Assembly: GCA_963589785.1 (NCBI GenBank)
Contig: CAVAMJ010000001.1
Coordinates: forward strand, 186,001-250,000
Direction: 5' to 3'
Length of the DNA stretch: 64,000 nucleotides
Source: SIG603 sp963589785
Lineage (GTDB): Bacteria; Bacillota; Clostridia; Oscillospirales; Acutalibacteraceae
The notes under the pieces are model-generated. The model saw nothing but the letters and a program-made list of their open reading frames with translations. It did not search any database and was not told the DNA's origin. This document shows, piece after piece, positions 34,273 to 42,435 of this stretch. Position numbers and translations under genes: made by a program. Position 1 is the stretch's first letter. Each line of letters opens with the position of its first letter.

Positions 34273-34296
34273 TTATAACAGGGAAAATATTTCGAT
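34273..34296 (+). promoter_or_regulatory. Candidate AraC-type operator, site 2
   Basis: The reverse complement agrees with site 1 at 21 of 24 positions. It faces the other way and lies about 220 bases ahead of the transporter start. The whole spacer 34083-34514 has no gene. It also holds the TTTACT palindrome and AT-rich promoter-like sequence. Confidence 0.6.
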
Positions 34297-34447
34297 TATT
34301 TTTAGTTTGTGAATAGATATAAAATATCAATTGAAGTTCTACTTTTCCTCTGCCTAAATAAAATCCGTGAATAATATATGCGACAAAACAAAACCTCAGT
34401 GATAATATATCCTCACGATAAAGCCACGCCCGGGCAAGCTAAGCTTA

Positions 34448-34466
34448 TTTACTGTATTTTAGTAAA
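34448..34466. promoter_or_regulatory. Palindrome just upstream of the transporter gene
   Basis: TTTACT-GTATTTT-AGTAAA, about 50 bases ahead of the transporter ATG and near the probable transcription start. It could be a third regulator site, of a different type than the AraC repeats. Confidence 0.35.
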
Positions 34467-34514
34467 TATCAATTCAAAAATACTGTATGTAATTGTAGGA
34501 GTTTAATCACAGAA

Positions 34515-35807
34515 ATGAACACTCAAATGATAATTTGCATGGTTATCTTTGCACTCACGCTCGTAAGCTACATGCTGAACAAAATCCCCATGTGGCTCAC
34601 CGCAATGATTTCCATGGCTGCACTCTATTTCACAGGCTGTATTGACGATGCAGGCGCACTCGCTGGCTTCGCAAACAACAATACCATCCTTATGGGAACT
34701 ATGTTTATCGTTGCCTCTGGCTTCCGCAGAACAAGCATGGTAGACGCTATGTGCAACGGCATCATGAAGCTCACTCGCGGCAGCTTCATCACAGCTTATG
34801 CCGGCTACATTCTTCTTGCGCTTTTAGTCACTAACTTCATCGCAAGCCCCATGGTTGTTTACGCTATCGTAAGCCCGCTTTTGGCTGCTCTTTGCGACAA
34901 GACAGGTCACAGCCGCTCACAGTATATGTTCCCCATGATGGTCGTATGCGTAGCTTGCTGCGGTATTCTTCCGCTTTCAACAGCTATTCAGCAGGCGGGT
35001 CAGTTCACCGGATTCATGGAGACCTACGGCTTCGAGGGTCAGTCTATCCGTGCTATCGACTTCTTAATCGGCTCTTGGCCTGTTCTTATTGTCGTTCCGC
35101 TCTGGGCACTCTTCGTAGGCCCTAAGCTCACTCCGAAAACTCCCGTTGTTCCGATTGAGACACTCGAGAAAAAGGGCGGTAAGGAAGCAGAGAAATTAAG
35201 CCCTGTTGTTGACAAAATCGGCATTGTCGTTTTCTTCGCAACAATCATTTGCCTTGTTCTCTCCACTCAGCTCGGTTTGAAGACATGGGCAGTCGCACTT
35301 GTCGGCTCACTCCTCATGTGCCTTTTCGGCGTAGTGGACAGCAAGAGCGCACTTCGTGATATTCCGTGGGATATGCTCATGCTCTTTGTCGGTGCTCTCG
35401 CACTCGGTACAGCACTCACAAACACAGGTGCGGGCGACCTCATCGGAAACGCTCTCGCAAGCGCAGTCGGCGGAACTCACAACAGCTATATTCTCGGCGC
35501 ACTTTTCTTCATCATTCCGTTCATCCTCACTCAGTTCATGCTCAACCGTTCGGTTTCGGCAGTTTTCGTTCCGATCTGCCTTTTGACTTGTGCGTCCCTC
35601 GGTGCTAACCCAACAGGACTTGTACTCCTCGTAAATTCCGGCTCACTCACAGCCTTCCTCACCCCTATGGCTACTCCGGCTGTTCCTATGTGCATGGCTG
35701 ACGGCGGCTACGACCTCAAGTCTCTCTTCAAGTCGGGCGCACTCATCACCCTCGTTCTTCCGATTATCTATATTTTCTATACAATGACCGTTTTCCCGGC
35801 ATTCTAA
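34515..35807 (+). CDS. SLC13-type (ion transporter superfamily) anion permease
   Basis: 430 residues with about eleven hydrophobic helices. The NNNTILMGTMFIVASGF repeat-like segment and the later duplicate NRSVSAVFVPICLLTCASLG, together with SGSLTAFLTPMATPAVPM, fit SLC13/DASS and related ion-transporter-superfamily dicarboxylate carriers. It probably takes up an organic or sugar acid with Na+ or protons. It is followed 23 bases later by an enolase-superfamily dehydratase, and is divergent from the AraC regulator, which suggests a small substrate-specific catabolic operon. The exact anion is not known. Confidence 0.82.
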   Translation: MNTQMIICMVIFALTLVSYMLNKIPMWLTAMISMAALYFTGCIDDAGALAGFANNNTILMGTMFIVASGFRRTSMVDAMCNGIMKLTRGSFITAYAGYILLALLVTNFIASPMVVYAIVSPLLAALCDKTGHSRSQYMFPMMVVCVACCGILPLSTAIQQAGQFTGFMETYGFEGQSIRAIDFLIGSWPVLIVVPLWALFVGPKLTPKTPVVPIETLEKKGGKEAEKLSPVVDKIGIVVFFATIICLVLSTQLGLKTWAVALVGSLLMCLFGVVDSKSALRDIPWDMLMLFVGALALGTALTNTGAGDLIGNALASAVGGTHNSYILGALFFIIPFILTQFMLNRSVSAVFVPICLLTCASLGANPTGLVLLVNSGSLTAFLTPMATPAVPMCMADGGYDLKSLFKSGALITLVLPIIYIFYTMTVFPAF

Positions 35808-35830
35808 AATCAAACTTTGAGAGGTATCCC

Positions 35831-36976
35831 ATGAAAATCACTGATGTAAAGCTTCGTTTTGCAAAGCATTATCTGTTCGTTCAGGTTTATACCGATGCCG
35901 GCATCGTCGGTCTCGGTGAAGCCGGAAACTGGGGTTATTTACAGGCGACAGCTTCCGCTATCGAGAAATTCGCCGATTACCTCATCGGAAAAGACCCTTT
36001 CCGCATCGAGGATTTCAACCAGAATTTTCTTCGCTCCGTCTATTTCCGCGGTTCTGTCATAATGAGTGCGATTTCTGCTATCGACATCGCTCTCTGGGAC
36101 ATCAAGGGCAAGGCTCTGGGCGTTCCCGTTTATGAGCTTCTCGGCGGCAAGACAAGAGATAAGGTAAGAGTTTATGCATCCGTCATGCATGTCACAGAGG
36201 ACATAGACGAGCTTGCAAAGCAGTATGTCGATTTGAAGAACATGGGCTTCACCGCCGCAAAAATCTTCTGCAACGGCCCGATAAGCTCCCCGGACGGCAA
36301 GCACGAGTTCTTCTCGAGCAGAGTTGAGCACGAGACAAGCAAGGTCAAGGCGGCAAGAGAGGCTGTCGGAGATGACTTCGATTTCATCCTCGAGTGCCAC
36401 AGAGGAATGACTCTCCCAGAGGCTGTCGCATTCGGCAGAGCAGTCGAGAAATACCGCCCGATGGTTCTTGAAGACCCCGTTCCGCCAGACAACATCGACA
36501 CCATGGCTGAGGTTGCCTCAAAGGTTGGCGTGCCTATCGCAACAGGCGAGAGAGCAATTGACCTTCGTGAGTGCGAGATGCTCATGTCCCGTCACGCTTG
36601 CCAGTATATCCGCCCCGACGTTTGTGCAGTCGGCGGAATCACAACAAGCAAGAAGATTGCGGCTATCGCAGAGGCTCGAGACGTACTCGTTATTCCTCAC
36701 AATCCGCTCGGCCCTGTCTCCACTGCGGCATGCTTGCAGATTTGCGCATCCATTCCGAACCTCGGAATTCAGGAATTGCCCGGCTTCTGCCTGAACGGCG
36801 CAGAGGACGCTATGGTTAAAAATCCGCTCAAATTCGAGGACGGCTGTATGTTCATACCGGATGCTCCGGGAATCGGAGTTGAGCTTGCAGACAACGCTGA
36901 GGAGCTCTATCCCGCTAACGAGCGTGGTAGCAATGCCGCAAGGAGAGCCTTTGACGGCTCAGTCAAAGACTGGTAA
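35831..36976 (+). CDS. Enolase-superfamily acid-sugar dehydratase (mandelate racemase subgroup)
   Basis: 381 residues. An N-terminal capping domain (MKITDVKLRF..., SAISAIDIALWDIKGKALGVPVYELLGG) is followed by a TIM barrel. The metal ligands appear in order: ILECHRG (Glu), LEDPVPP (Glu) and ATGERAI (Glu). A catalytic His is in IPHNPLGPVSTAA. The resemblance to D-galactonate dehydratase is clear, but other hexonates such as gluconate, mannonate or tartrate-like acids are possible. It should remove water from an aldonic acid to give a 2-keto-3-deoxy acid. Aldolase and kinase genes for the next steps are not in view. It is co-transcribed with the transporter. Confidence 0.85.
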   Translation: MKITDVKLRFAKHYLFVQVYTDAGIVGLGEAGNWGYLQATASAIEKFADYLIGKDPFRIEDFNQNFLRSVYFRGSVIMSAISAIDIALWDIKGKALGVPVYELLGGKTRDKVRVYASVMHVTEDIDELAKQYVDLKNMGFTAAKIFCNGPISSPDGKHEFFSSRVEHETSKVKAAREAVGDDFDFILECHRGMTLPEAVAFGRAVEKYRPMVLEDPVPPDNIDTMAEVASKVGVPIATGERAIDLRECEMLMSRHACQYIRPDVCAVGGITTSKKIAAIAEARDVLVIPHNPLGPVSTAACLQICASIPNLGIQELPGFCLNGAEDAMVKNPLKFEDGCMFIPDAPGIGVELADNAEELYPANERGSNAARRAFDGSVKDW

Positions 36977-37032
36977 TTAATTTAGCACTGCCTCATTAAC
37001 TCATAACAATCAACACACTTCCAAAAAGCAGA

Positions 37033-37072
37033 AATTCCCGACACCGTTTTCACTCGGTGTCGGGAATTTTTT
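37033..37072. terminator. Terminator between dehydratase and CHAP genes
   Basis: ATTCCCGACACCG...CGGTGTCGGGAAT stem followed by TTTTTTG; strong on the plus strand. Confidence 0.9.
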
Positions 37073-37083
37073 GTTATCTTAAT

Positions 37084-38526
37084 TTACTTGTGACACTTGC
37101 ATTTGCATTTGTCACTGCCCTTGCACTGCTGTACCTTCTCGCTTGAATAGCAGGTGTAGCCGTGAATGTGGCCCGTTGTCTCAGTCGTTTTGCAGATGAG
37201 CTTTCCGTCCTCATCGTAGCAATCAAATGTGTGGACATGACCTTTTTGCTCCTGTCCGCAAACGGCGGTTTTCACCGTCTTGTAGCAAGCGCATTTTCTC
37301 GGAAGAACACCGTAGCCGAGTATACTTCCATCATCGGGGCTGTAAGTGTTCTCCTGAACGAAGTCACTTGAATTTCCCTCGATAGTCTTAATTTCGGTGA
37401 TGCTTCCCTTTTTGTCTCTCTTGACGGACTCCACAATACCGACATGGTCGGCAAGTCCGTCACCGTCATATGTGAAAAAGATTATATCGCCGTATTTCGG
37501 TTCATAGTCCCCTTTGCTCTTGAACATATCCTTTGCGGTCAATGTGCTTACCCATCTTGGTGCACTTGCCTCATAAGGAACCTCGCTCGAAGGAATATCC
37601 GCATAGTTAAGGCAGAACGAAACGAACATAGCGCACCAATCGGCATACGGAGAGCCGTACCATGCGCCGTAGCGTGTGTAGCCGAGTGCTCTGTCCTCGT
37701 CATCCTCGTTCTCTGCTTCCTCGACCTCGTAGTTATATTTACTCTCACGGTAGCCGATTTGGCTCTTTGCAACCGTGACCAAGTCCTTTGCCCAGTCTCC
37801 TGTCAGGTTTCCGGGTAAGGTGCTCTCCCAAGTGGACTGCGACTCGAGGTCGGCAGATTTATTTGTGTAGCAAATGAGCTTATGCTCGTGCTCTTCCTTT
37901 TTACAGGTGAGAACCTTCTCGTAGCACTCGTCCGTGTGCTTATGCGCAGTGACAGTCTGCTCGTCCGAAGTGCTTGCCTCTGTCGTTTCGGATTCTAAAG
38001 GCGCTGTCTCCTCTGCGGGCGCTTCGGTAGAAAGCTCGCAAATGAGAACCTGTTCCACATTATAACAGCTCTCGTCGTGAGTATGTCCCTCGCTCTCCTC
38101 GAGTGTGCAGATGAGGTTTCCCTCTTCGTCATAACACTCCTCGCCGTGGGCGTGACCCTCGCTCTCCTCAAGACCGCAAATCAATGTGGTGACCGTTTCG
38201 TAGCATTCATCCGTATGCACATGGACAGGCTGAGGCTCAGGTGTCGCTGTCGGCTCGGGGGTCGGGGTTACCTCGGGCTCCTCGGTTTCCTCCAGCTTGC
38301 AGATAAGCTTTTTCTCGTAACACTTCTCCTCATCGTGCTTGTGCTCCTCGTGACCGCAGGTCGGCGTGAGCTCCTCGTCTGCGCTTGCCGTGAAAACAAA
38401 GCCCGAGGAAAGCACCATGGTAAGTGCCATAGTGAATGATACAAAACGAACAGTATTTTTCTTTAACCGCTTGCCGACTTTTCTCGTTTTTGACGGGCAA
38501 GCGTGCTCATGGGGTAAGATTTGCAT
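37084..38526 (-). CDS. Secreted CHAP-domain cell-wall amidase with His/Cys repeats
   Basis: About 480 residues from the ATG at 38526, which has GGAG nine bases upstream; a TTG at 38541 is less likely. An N-terminal signal helix (NTVRFVSFTMALTMVL) ends about residue 55. About eight His/Cys units follow the pattern HxHxxxCY...LICxLEE, such as HVHTDECY, GHAHGEECY and GHTHDESCY. The central CHAP domain (about 250-410) has the Cys in YADWCAMFVSFCL and the His in ADHVGIVESV. Further His/Cys units lie after it, ending CKCKCHK. The unit pattern is found in several Firmicutes surface proteins and may bind metal or form cross-links. It is translated from the same mRNA as the TetR gene upstream. Confidence 0.85.
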   Translation of the reverse strand: MQILPHEHACPSKTRKVGKRLKKNTVRFVSFTMALTMVLSSGFVFTASADEELTPTCGHEEHKHDEEKCYEKKLICKLEETEEPEVTPTPEPTATPEPQPVHVHTDECYETVTTLICGLEESEGHAHGEECYDEEGNLICTLEESEGHTHDESCYNVEQVLICELSTEAPAEETAPLESETTEASTSDEQTVTAHKHTDECYEKVLTCKKEEHEHKLICYTNKSADLESQSTWESTLPGNLTGDWAKDLVTVAKSQIGYRESKYNYEVEEAENEDDEDRALGYTRYGAWYGSPYADWCAMFVSFCLNYADIPSSEVPYEASAPRWVSTLTAKDMFKSKGDYEPKYGDIIFFTYDGDGLADHVGIVESVKRDKKGSITEIKTIEGNSSDFVQENTYSPDDGSILGYGVLPRKCACYKTVKTAVCGQEQKGHVHTFDCYDEDGKLICKTTETTGHIHGYTCYSSEKVQQCKGSDKCKCKCHK

Positions 38527-38537
38527 TTTTTCTCCAA

Positions 38538-39197
38538 TCAAATTGTATCCGACTCAAAATAAGAGTCGCTTACGTCCCACACATCCATTCCAAGATGATG
38601 GAAAAGATTTGCGAAGACGGATCGAAAAACTCGCTTTTCAATAATTTCTTCCTGTTTGAAAAATCCGAGATGCATTTTAACCGCAATTGAAACGGTATTG
38701 TCAATTATATTCGAAATGAGAACATTCATGTGAACCTTTTGAGTCAAATTGAATGCTTCTCCTACTCTCGCTATGAATTTGTTGAGATATTTGTAATTTT
38801 GCATTCTTTCCACGTGAAGTTCCTTGGTGTAGTATGCCGAATTATAAAACCTCCAGTAAAAAACGACTTTCTCACGATTCTCTGTGAGAAACTTCCAGTA
38901 TTTTCTCCAAAGAAAAATACAAGCCTTTACAAGATCATCTGTTGTGGTCACGCTGAGCACATGTTGCTTTATTGTGTCATAACAGCAATCTGCTATTTTC
39001 TTGTCGATTTCCATAAATGCCGACGTCATAAGGTCTTGCAAATCGGAATAGCACTGGTAGATGTACGGGTCGGAAAGTCCGCATCCCGACGACACTCTTC
39101 TTACAGTGCAGCGCTCAATGCCTTCAGTTGCCACAATGTGGTAAGCTGAAGCCTGAAGCATTTCTTTTAGTTCTTGCTTAGAATATTTTCCTGCCAT
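38538..39197 (-). CDS. TetR/AcrR-family transcription regulator
   Basis: 219 residues. The N-terminal helix-turn-helix (SAYHIVATEGIERCTVRRVSSGCGLSDPYIYQCYSDLQDL) is the TetR DNA-binding domain. The C-terminal helical ligand domain is not specific. It is followed 11 bases later by the CHAP protein, so it could regulate that gene and itself. The ATG follows AGGAGC, directly after the alternating TA run at 39208-39230. The effector is unknown. Confidence 0.85.
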   Translation of the reverse strand: MAGKYSKQELKEMLQASAYHIVATEGIERCTVRRVSSGCGLSDPYIYQCYSDLQDLMTSAFMEIDKKIADCCYDTIKQHVLSVTTTDDLVKACIFLWRKYWKFLTENREKVVFYWRFYNSAYYTKELHVERMQNYKYLNKFIARVGEAFNLTQKVHMNVLISNIIDNTVSIAVKMHLGFFKQEEIIEKRVFRSVFANLFHHLGMDVWDVSDSYFESDTI

Positions 39198-39207
39198 GTT
39201 AAGCTCC

Positions 39208-39230
39208 TATATATATATATATATATATAT
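39208..39230. repeat. (TA)n simple repeat in the TetR promoter
   Basis: A 23-base alternating TA run lies between the ribosome site of the TetR gene and a direct repeat TGTGCAA-TACT-TGTGCAA (39234-39252 region). On the minus strand TTGCAC (-35-like) is followed by the TA run, which would provide the -10. Length change by slippage would alter spacing. The rest of 39198-39511 shows nothing else. Confidence 0.85.
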
Positions 39231-39511
39231 TAGTGTGCAATACTTGTGCAACACATCGTCCCAATTTTAACACAGCACAAATATTATGTCAAGTTTTGTC
39301 AAAATCACAAGAGCCCAAAACAGCCATACAAAAGCACGATATTTGTCACTTAATATGCAATTACATATTTAAAATCACACCTAATGTTACCAAGACCAAA
39401 AACCATTTCGTTTTTTGTTTAAAAAACAGATTTTTCAAACATAAAAATTTTAGCACTTTGATTTTCTAAAGTCAAATGATTTGCTAGTATTCTCGTGCGC
39501 TCTAAAGCATA

Positions 39512-40879
39512 TCATTTTGCTTTATTTAAAGGAGCAAGCCAAGAATTTCTCGCAAGGCGAATGAGGAATGCTATTCCAAGGAACGAGAGCTGAACCGCCA
39601 TGGCAATCCATGCGCCCTGAAGTCCCATGCTCTTTGTGAGAAGAAGTGAAAGAGTAATTCTAATTCCCCACATCGAGGCAAAGTTGATGAGACTCGGTGC
39701 GAGGGTTTTGCCCGCACCTCTGAAAACTCCGTTTGCGACGATTGATGCACCGAAAAGCGGCTCTGCAAGAAGCTCTATTCTAAGGCACTTTGTCGCAAGC
39801 GAAACTACATCGGCATCAGTACTGAGCAAGCCGACAACGAACGGAGAAGCCACAAACATCGCCGCACCCGTCACCGCCATTATGCTCATTCCGAGTATCG
39901 TAGCCATCCAGCCGAGTCGCTTGGTGAGGTCTGTCCTCTTTGCGCCTATGCTCTGACCGATGAGCGTTGTCGCCGCCGATGAAATACCGTAACCCGGCAT
40001 ATAGCAAAGCGCCTCCGCCGTGACACCGAAAGAGTTTGCCGCAATCGCAACCGTTCCCAGTGGAGCGATGATTCTCGTACTCATGACTTGTGCGCCTGTG
40101 GTTATCACCTGTTCGAATGCAATGGGCAGAGAAATCTTTGCCGCACGCTTTAATACAGACTTCTCAAAAACAGTTTTTTCGTCCGATCTGATTTTAAGCA
40201 CAGGACTTTTCAAAAGCTGGAAATACATCATGAAAAGTGCTGTCAGAAGCTCCGCCGATGCCGTTCCGAGTGCCGCTCCCATTACGCCGAGTCCAATACC
40301 GTAGATGAAAAGCCAGTTGAACACCACGTCCCAGAAGCACATCATGACATGAAGCGCGCTGGGCACACGCATATTACCCGTTGCCTGAAGCATTGAGCCG
40401 GCAAGGGTGTTCAGCTCGACAAACGGAAGCGAAAGTCCGTAGACGAGGAAATACTTCGTTGCATCGGCTACAATATCTTCGTTTCCGCCAAGAATAAACG
40501 GAAGCGGCTTAGCTATCGCCGCCGCTGACAGCGCAAGTATCAAGCTGAGTCCCACGCAAACAAAATAGGACTGCCGCATGACATTTCTTGCGTGCTTTTC
40601 GTCGCCCGCACCGATCGCCTGTGCCACCTGAACGCTGAATCCCGTGACTATCGCCATGTTCACTCCGCCGAAAAGCCATGTCGTAGAGGAGACAAGTCCG
40701 ATTGAAGCTGAGCCCTCCGCTCCGAGTCTTCCAACCATGGACGCATCGATATACTGCATGATAATCGAGGAAATCTGAGCCAATATCGCAGGCAAAGCAA
40801 GCTTTAATATAAGCATGACTTGTTCATTAAAAGTGAGAGCCTTTCCCGCTCTCATTTCAGCCAAAAAATCTCTTCTCAT
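39512..40879 (-). CDS. MATE-family multidrug/cation efflux transporter
   Basis: 455 residues with twelve predicted transmembrane helices in two repeats. ALPAILAQISSIIMQYIDASMVGRLG is the typical first helix region of MatE, and AAKISLPIAFEQVITTGAQVMSTRIIAPLG starts the second half. DinF/NorM-type pumps export drugs or toxic compounds using Na+ or H+. Length is normal. No specific substrate can be read. It is a single gene; no regulator of it is identified. Confidence 0.9.
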   Translation of the reverse strand: MRRDFLAEMRAGKALTFNEQVMLILKLALPAILAQISSIIMQYIDASMVGRLGAEGSASIGLVSSTTWLFGGVNMAIVTGFSVQVAQAIGAGDEKHARNVMRQSYFVCVGLSLILALSAAAIAKPLPFILGGNEDIVADATKYFLVYGLSLPFVELNTLAGSMLQATGNMRVPSALHVMMCFWDVVFNWLFIYGIGLGVMGAALGTASAELLTALFMMYFQLLKSPVLKIRSDEKTVFEKSVLKRAAKISLPIAFEQVITTGAQVMSTRIIAPLGTVAIAANSFGVTAEALCYMPGYGISSAATTLIGQSIGAKRTDLTKRLGWMATILGMSIMAVTGAAMFVASPFVVGLLSTDADVVSLATKCLRIELLAEPLFGASIVANGVFRGAGKTLAPSLINFASMWGIRITLSLLLTKSMGLQGAWIAMAVQLSFLGIAFLIRLARNSWLAPLNKAK

Positions 40880-40961
40880 TTTACAACTCCCTAAATCCTA
40901 AATATAAATCCTATGATAACAATTCTATCATATTGATAGAATTAGTCAAACTAATCACAAG

Positions 40962-40990
40962 AAAAAACACCCGTTTTCTCACGGGTGTGA
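40962..40990 (-). terminator. Terminator after the iminopeptidase gene
   Basis: On the minus strand ACACCCG...CGGGTGT is followed by a T-rich run, starting 8 bases beyond the stop. Confidence 0.88.
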
Positions 40991-40997
40991 TTTTCTG

Positions 40998-41882
40998 TTA
41001 ATCTCCGACAGAGCGGAACCATTCTTTCAATAGTTTTAGATATCCTTCGTTGTCCTCGACAAAGCACATATGACGGCAGTCTCTGAAAAGCTCCCACCTC
41101 GAATTCGGAATTCTGTCATACATATACTTTGCGATATACGGTGTGCAAAGGTCGTTGCCGCCGCTGATTATAAGTGACGGCTCCTTTATATTCTCCAAAA
41201 GTCTCGTGACGTCAAAATCCTTAAGTGAGCCTGTAGGAGTAAATTCATTCGGTCCCCAGCCGCAGACATAGGACTCCGTTCCCGACTTTTTCTTTCGGTT
41301 CACGCACTCGAAAACACTCTCCTTGGCGGCAGCATGGCGCACCATGTATTCGTCCACCGCCTCAAGGTAATCCTCCCGTGTGTAGTCTTCTGTTGCACAC
41401 GCTACAGAGATTGCTTCTCGCATTTTCTCGGGAAGCTCCCCTATCATTCTGTACTGCTCCTTTTCCCAAAGTCTCGAGCTTGGGAGCGTACTTGAGAGAA
41501 TGATGCTCTTCACGCCCTCTGGATTATGCTTGCAGACATACTCAAGAAGAAGCATGCCTCCCCAGCTTTGACCGAGAATATGAACCTCGTCAAGACCTAA
41601 CTGCTCTCTTACTGCCTTTAGCTCTCCCATCCAAGTGTCCATAGTCCAAAGTTCAGGGCAGCCGTCAAGGTAAGAGTTTCCGCAGCCTATCTGATCGTAC
41701 ATGATAAGCTGTCTGTCGTCCTCCTCTGCGAGTCTATCGAGCACCTCGAAGTAATTGTGAGTTGAGCCGGGACCGCCGTGAAGAAGCAAAAGCGGTGCTT
41801 TTGCGCTTTCGCTCTTTTCGCCGACAATGCGGCAATAGGTCTTGCGGCCCATATAATCTATATATTTTTCTGTAATTTTCAT
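40998..41882 (-). CDS. pip: Proline iminopeptidase-type alpha/beta hydrolase
   Basis: About 294 residues. The oxyanion loop LLLLHGGPGSTHNYFE and the nucleophile elbow GQSWGGMLLLEY are those of prolyl aminopeptidases, and the Asp (GGNDLCTPY) and His (DCRHMCFVE) complete the triad. It removes N-terminal proline from peptides in the cytosol. The ATG at 41882 has AAGGAGCG at the right distance; the longer frame lacks a ribosome site. It probably helps peptide use. Related esterases of the same fold cannot be fully excluded. Confidence 0.9.
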   Translation of the reverse strand: MKITEKYIDYMGRKTYCRIVGEKSESAKAPLLLLHGGPGSTHNYFEVLDRLAEEDDRQLIMYDQIGCGNSYLDGCPELWTMDTWMGELKAVREQLGLDEVHILGQSWGGMLLLEYVCKHNPEGVKSIILSSTLPSSRLWEKEQYRMIGELPEKMREAISVACATEDYTREDYLEAVDEYMVRHAAAKESVFECVNRKKKSGTESYVCGWGPNEFTPTGSLKDFDVTRLLENIKEPSLIISGGNDLCTPYIAKYMYDRIPNSRWELFRDCRHMCFVEDNEGYLKLLKEWFRSVGD

Positions 41883-41955
41883 ATTATCACGCTCCTTTGC
41901 GTTTTCCACTCTAATCTAACACAACCGAAACTAAAGGTCAATAAGTGTAAATCAA

Positions 41956-41992
41956 GCAAAAAGCACCAAGGGCGGCTAAGCCCTAAGTGCTC
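41956..41992 (-). terminator. Terminator after the 59-residue peptide gene
   Basis: On the minus strand AGCACTTAGGGC...GCCCTTGGTGCT forms a stem with one mismatch, followed by TTTTTG. Confidence 0.75.
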
Positions 41993-42024
41993 AAGGAAAA
42001 ATAAATATGAGAGGTTGTTTTTAT

Positions 42025-42204
42025 TTAGTCTGTGCCGTCAGTCTCTATGTCGGCAGTGTCTTCTGAGGAATTTTCTATCATCTGAACGCTCTCATTGTTT
42101 GCCTGCGTATCCTTGCTCTGAGCGCTCACAACTATCATCTTGAGCCCCGTCAAAAGCACGGCAACTGTAAGCAGCATGCATAAAAGCTTAACATATCTTG
42201 TCAT
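42025..42204 (-). CDS. Small single-pass membrane or secreted peptide (59 aa)
   Basis: A GAGAGGAA ribosome site precedes an ATG. The product starts MTRYVKLLCMLLTVAVLLTG, a positively charged start plus hydrophobic helix. It continues LKMIVVSAQSKDTQANN and ends in an acidic tail (EDTADIETDGTD). The stop is followed by a terminator, and a TATAAT (42270-42275, minus strand) lies about 65 bases upstream. So it is a complete stand-alone transcription unit. No homologue is recognised. It may be a signal-anchor peptide or a small secreted factor. Confidence 0.7.
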   Translation of the reverse strand: MTRYVKLLCMLLTVAVLLTGLKMIVVSAQSKDTQANNESVQMIENSSEDTADIETDGTD

Positions 42205-42250
42205 AACAAATTCCTCTCTTTCAATCTTTTGGCGACTTCCATTCGTTTTT

Positions 42251-42263
42251 TCATATCGTATGA
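42251..42263. promoter_or_regulatory. Palindrome at the promoter of the small peptide gene
   Basis: TCATA-TCG-TATGA, just downstream of the minus-strand TATAAT (42270-42275) and upstream of the peptide ATG. It could bind a repressor. Confidence 0.3.
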
Positions 42264-42372
42264 TAAAATTATAGCCGTATTATGCGAAAAAATCCCTACC
42301 GTACCGCAAAGAAAATGCAAAAAAGCTGTGTTCGTTTTGTGAAGAATATTGCTTACTTCGCATTTTTGCCGA

Positions 42373-42401
42373 TTGAAGAGATTAAATTCAAATGGTAAAA
42401 T
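42373..42401 (+). promoter_or_regulatory. Sigma-A promoter of the metallo-hydrolase gene
   Basis: TTGAAG (-35) and TAAAAT (-10) are spaced by 17 bases with a TG one base before the -10 (extended -10). It is about 35 bases ahead of the ATG. Confidence 0.68.
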
Positions 42402-42435
42402 AAATTAAGCTTTCAATTAACAGGAGGGATTTTTC

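Noticed and set aside
37840..38340. CRISPR-like spaced repeats in the CHAP gene
   Set aside because: The repeats are imperfect and in frame, coding for the HxHxxxCY units.
38539..38541. TTG start at 38541 for the CHAP gene
   Set aside because: The ATG at 38526 has a GGAG site at the proper distance, while the TTG has none.
39233..39469. A 78-codon plus-strand frame upstream of the MATE gene
   Set aside because: No ribosome site, begins within the TetR promoter, and has random composition.
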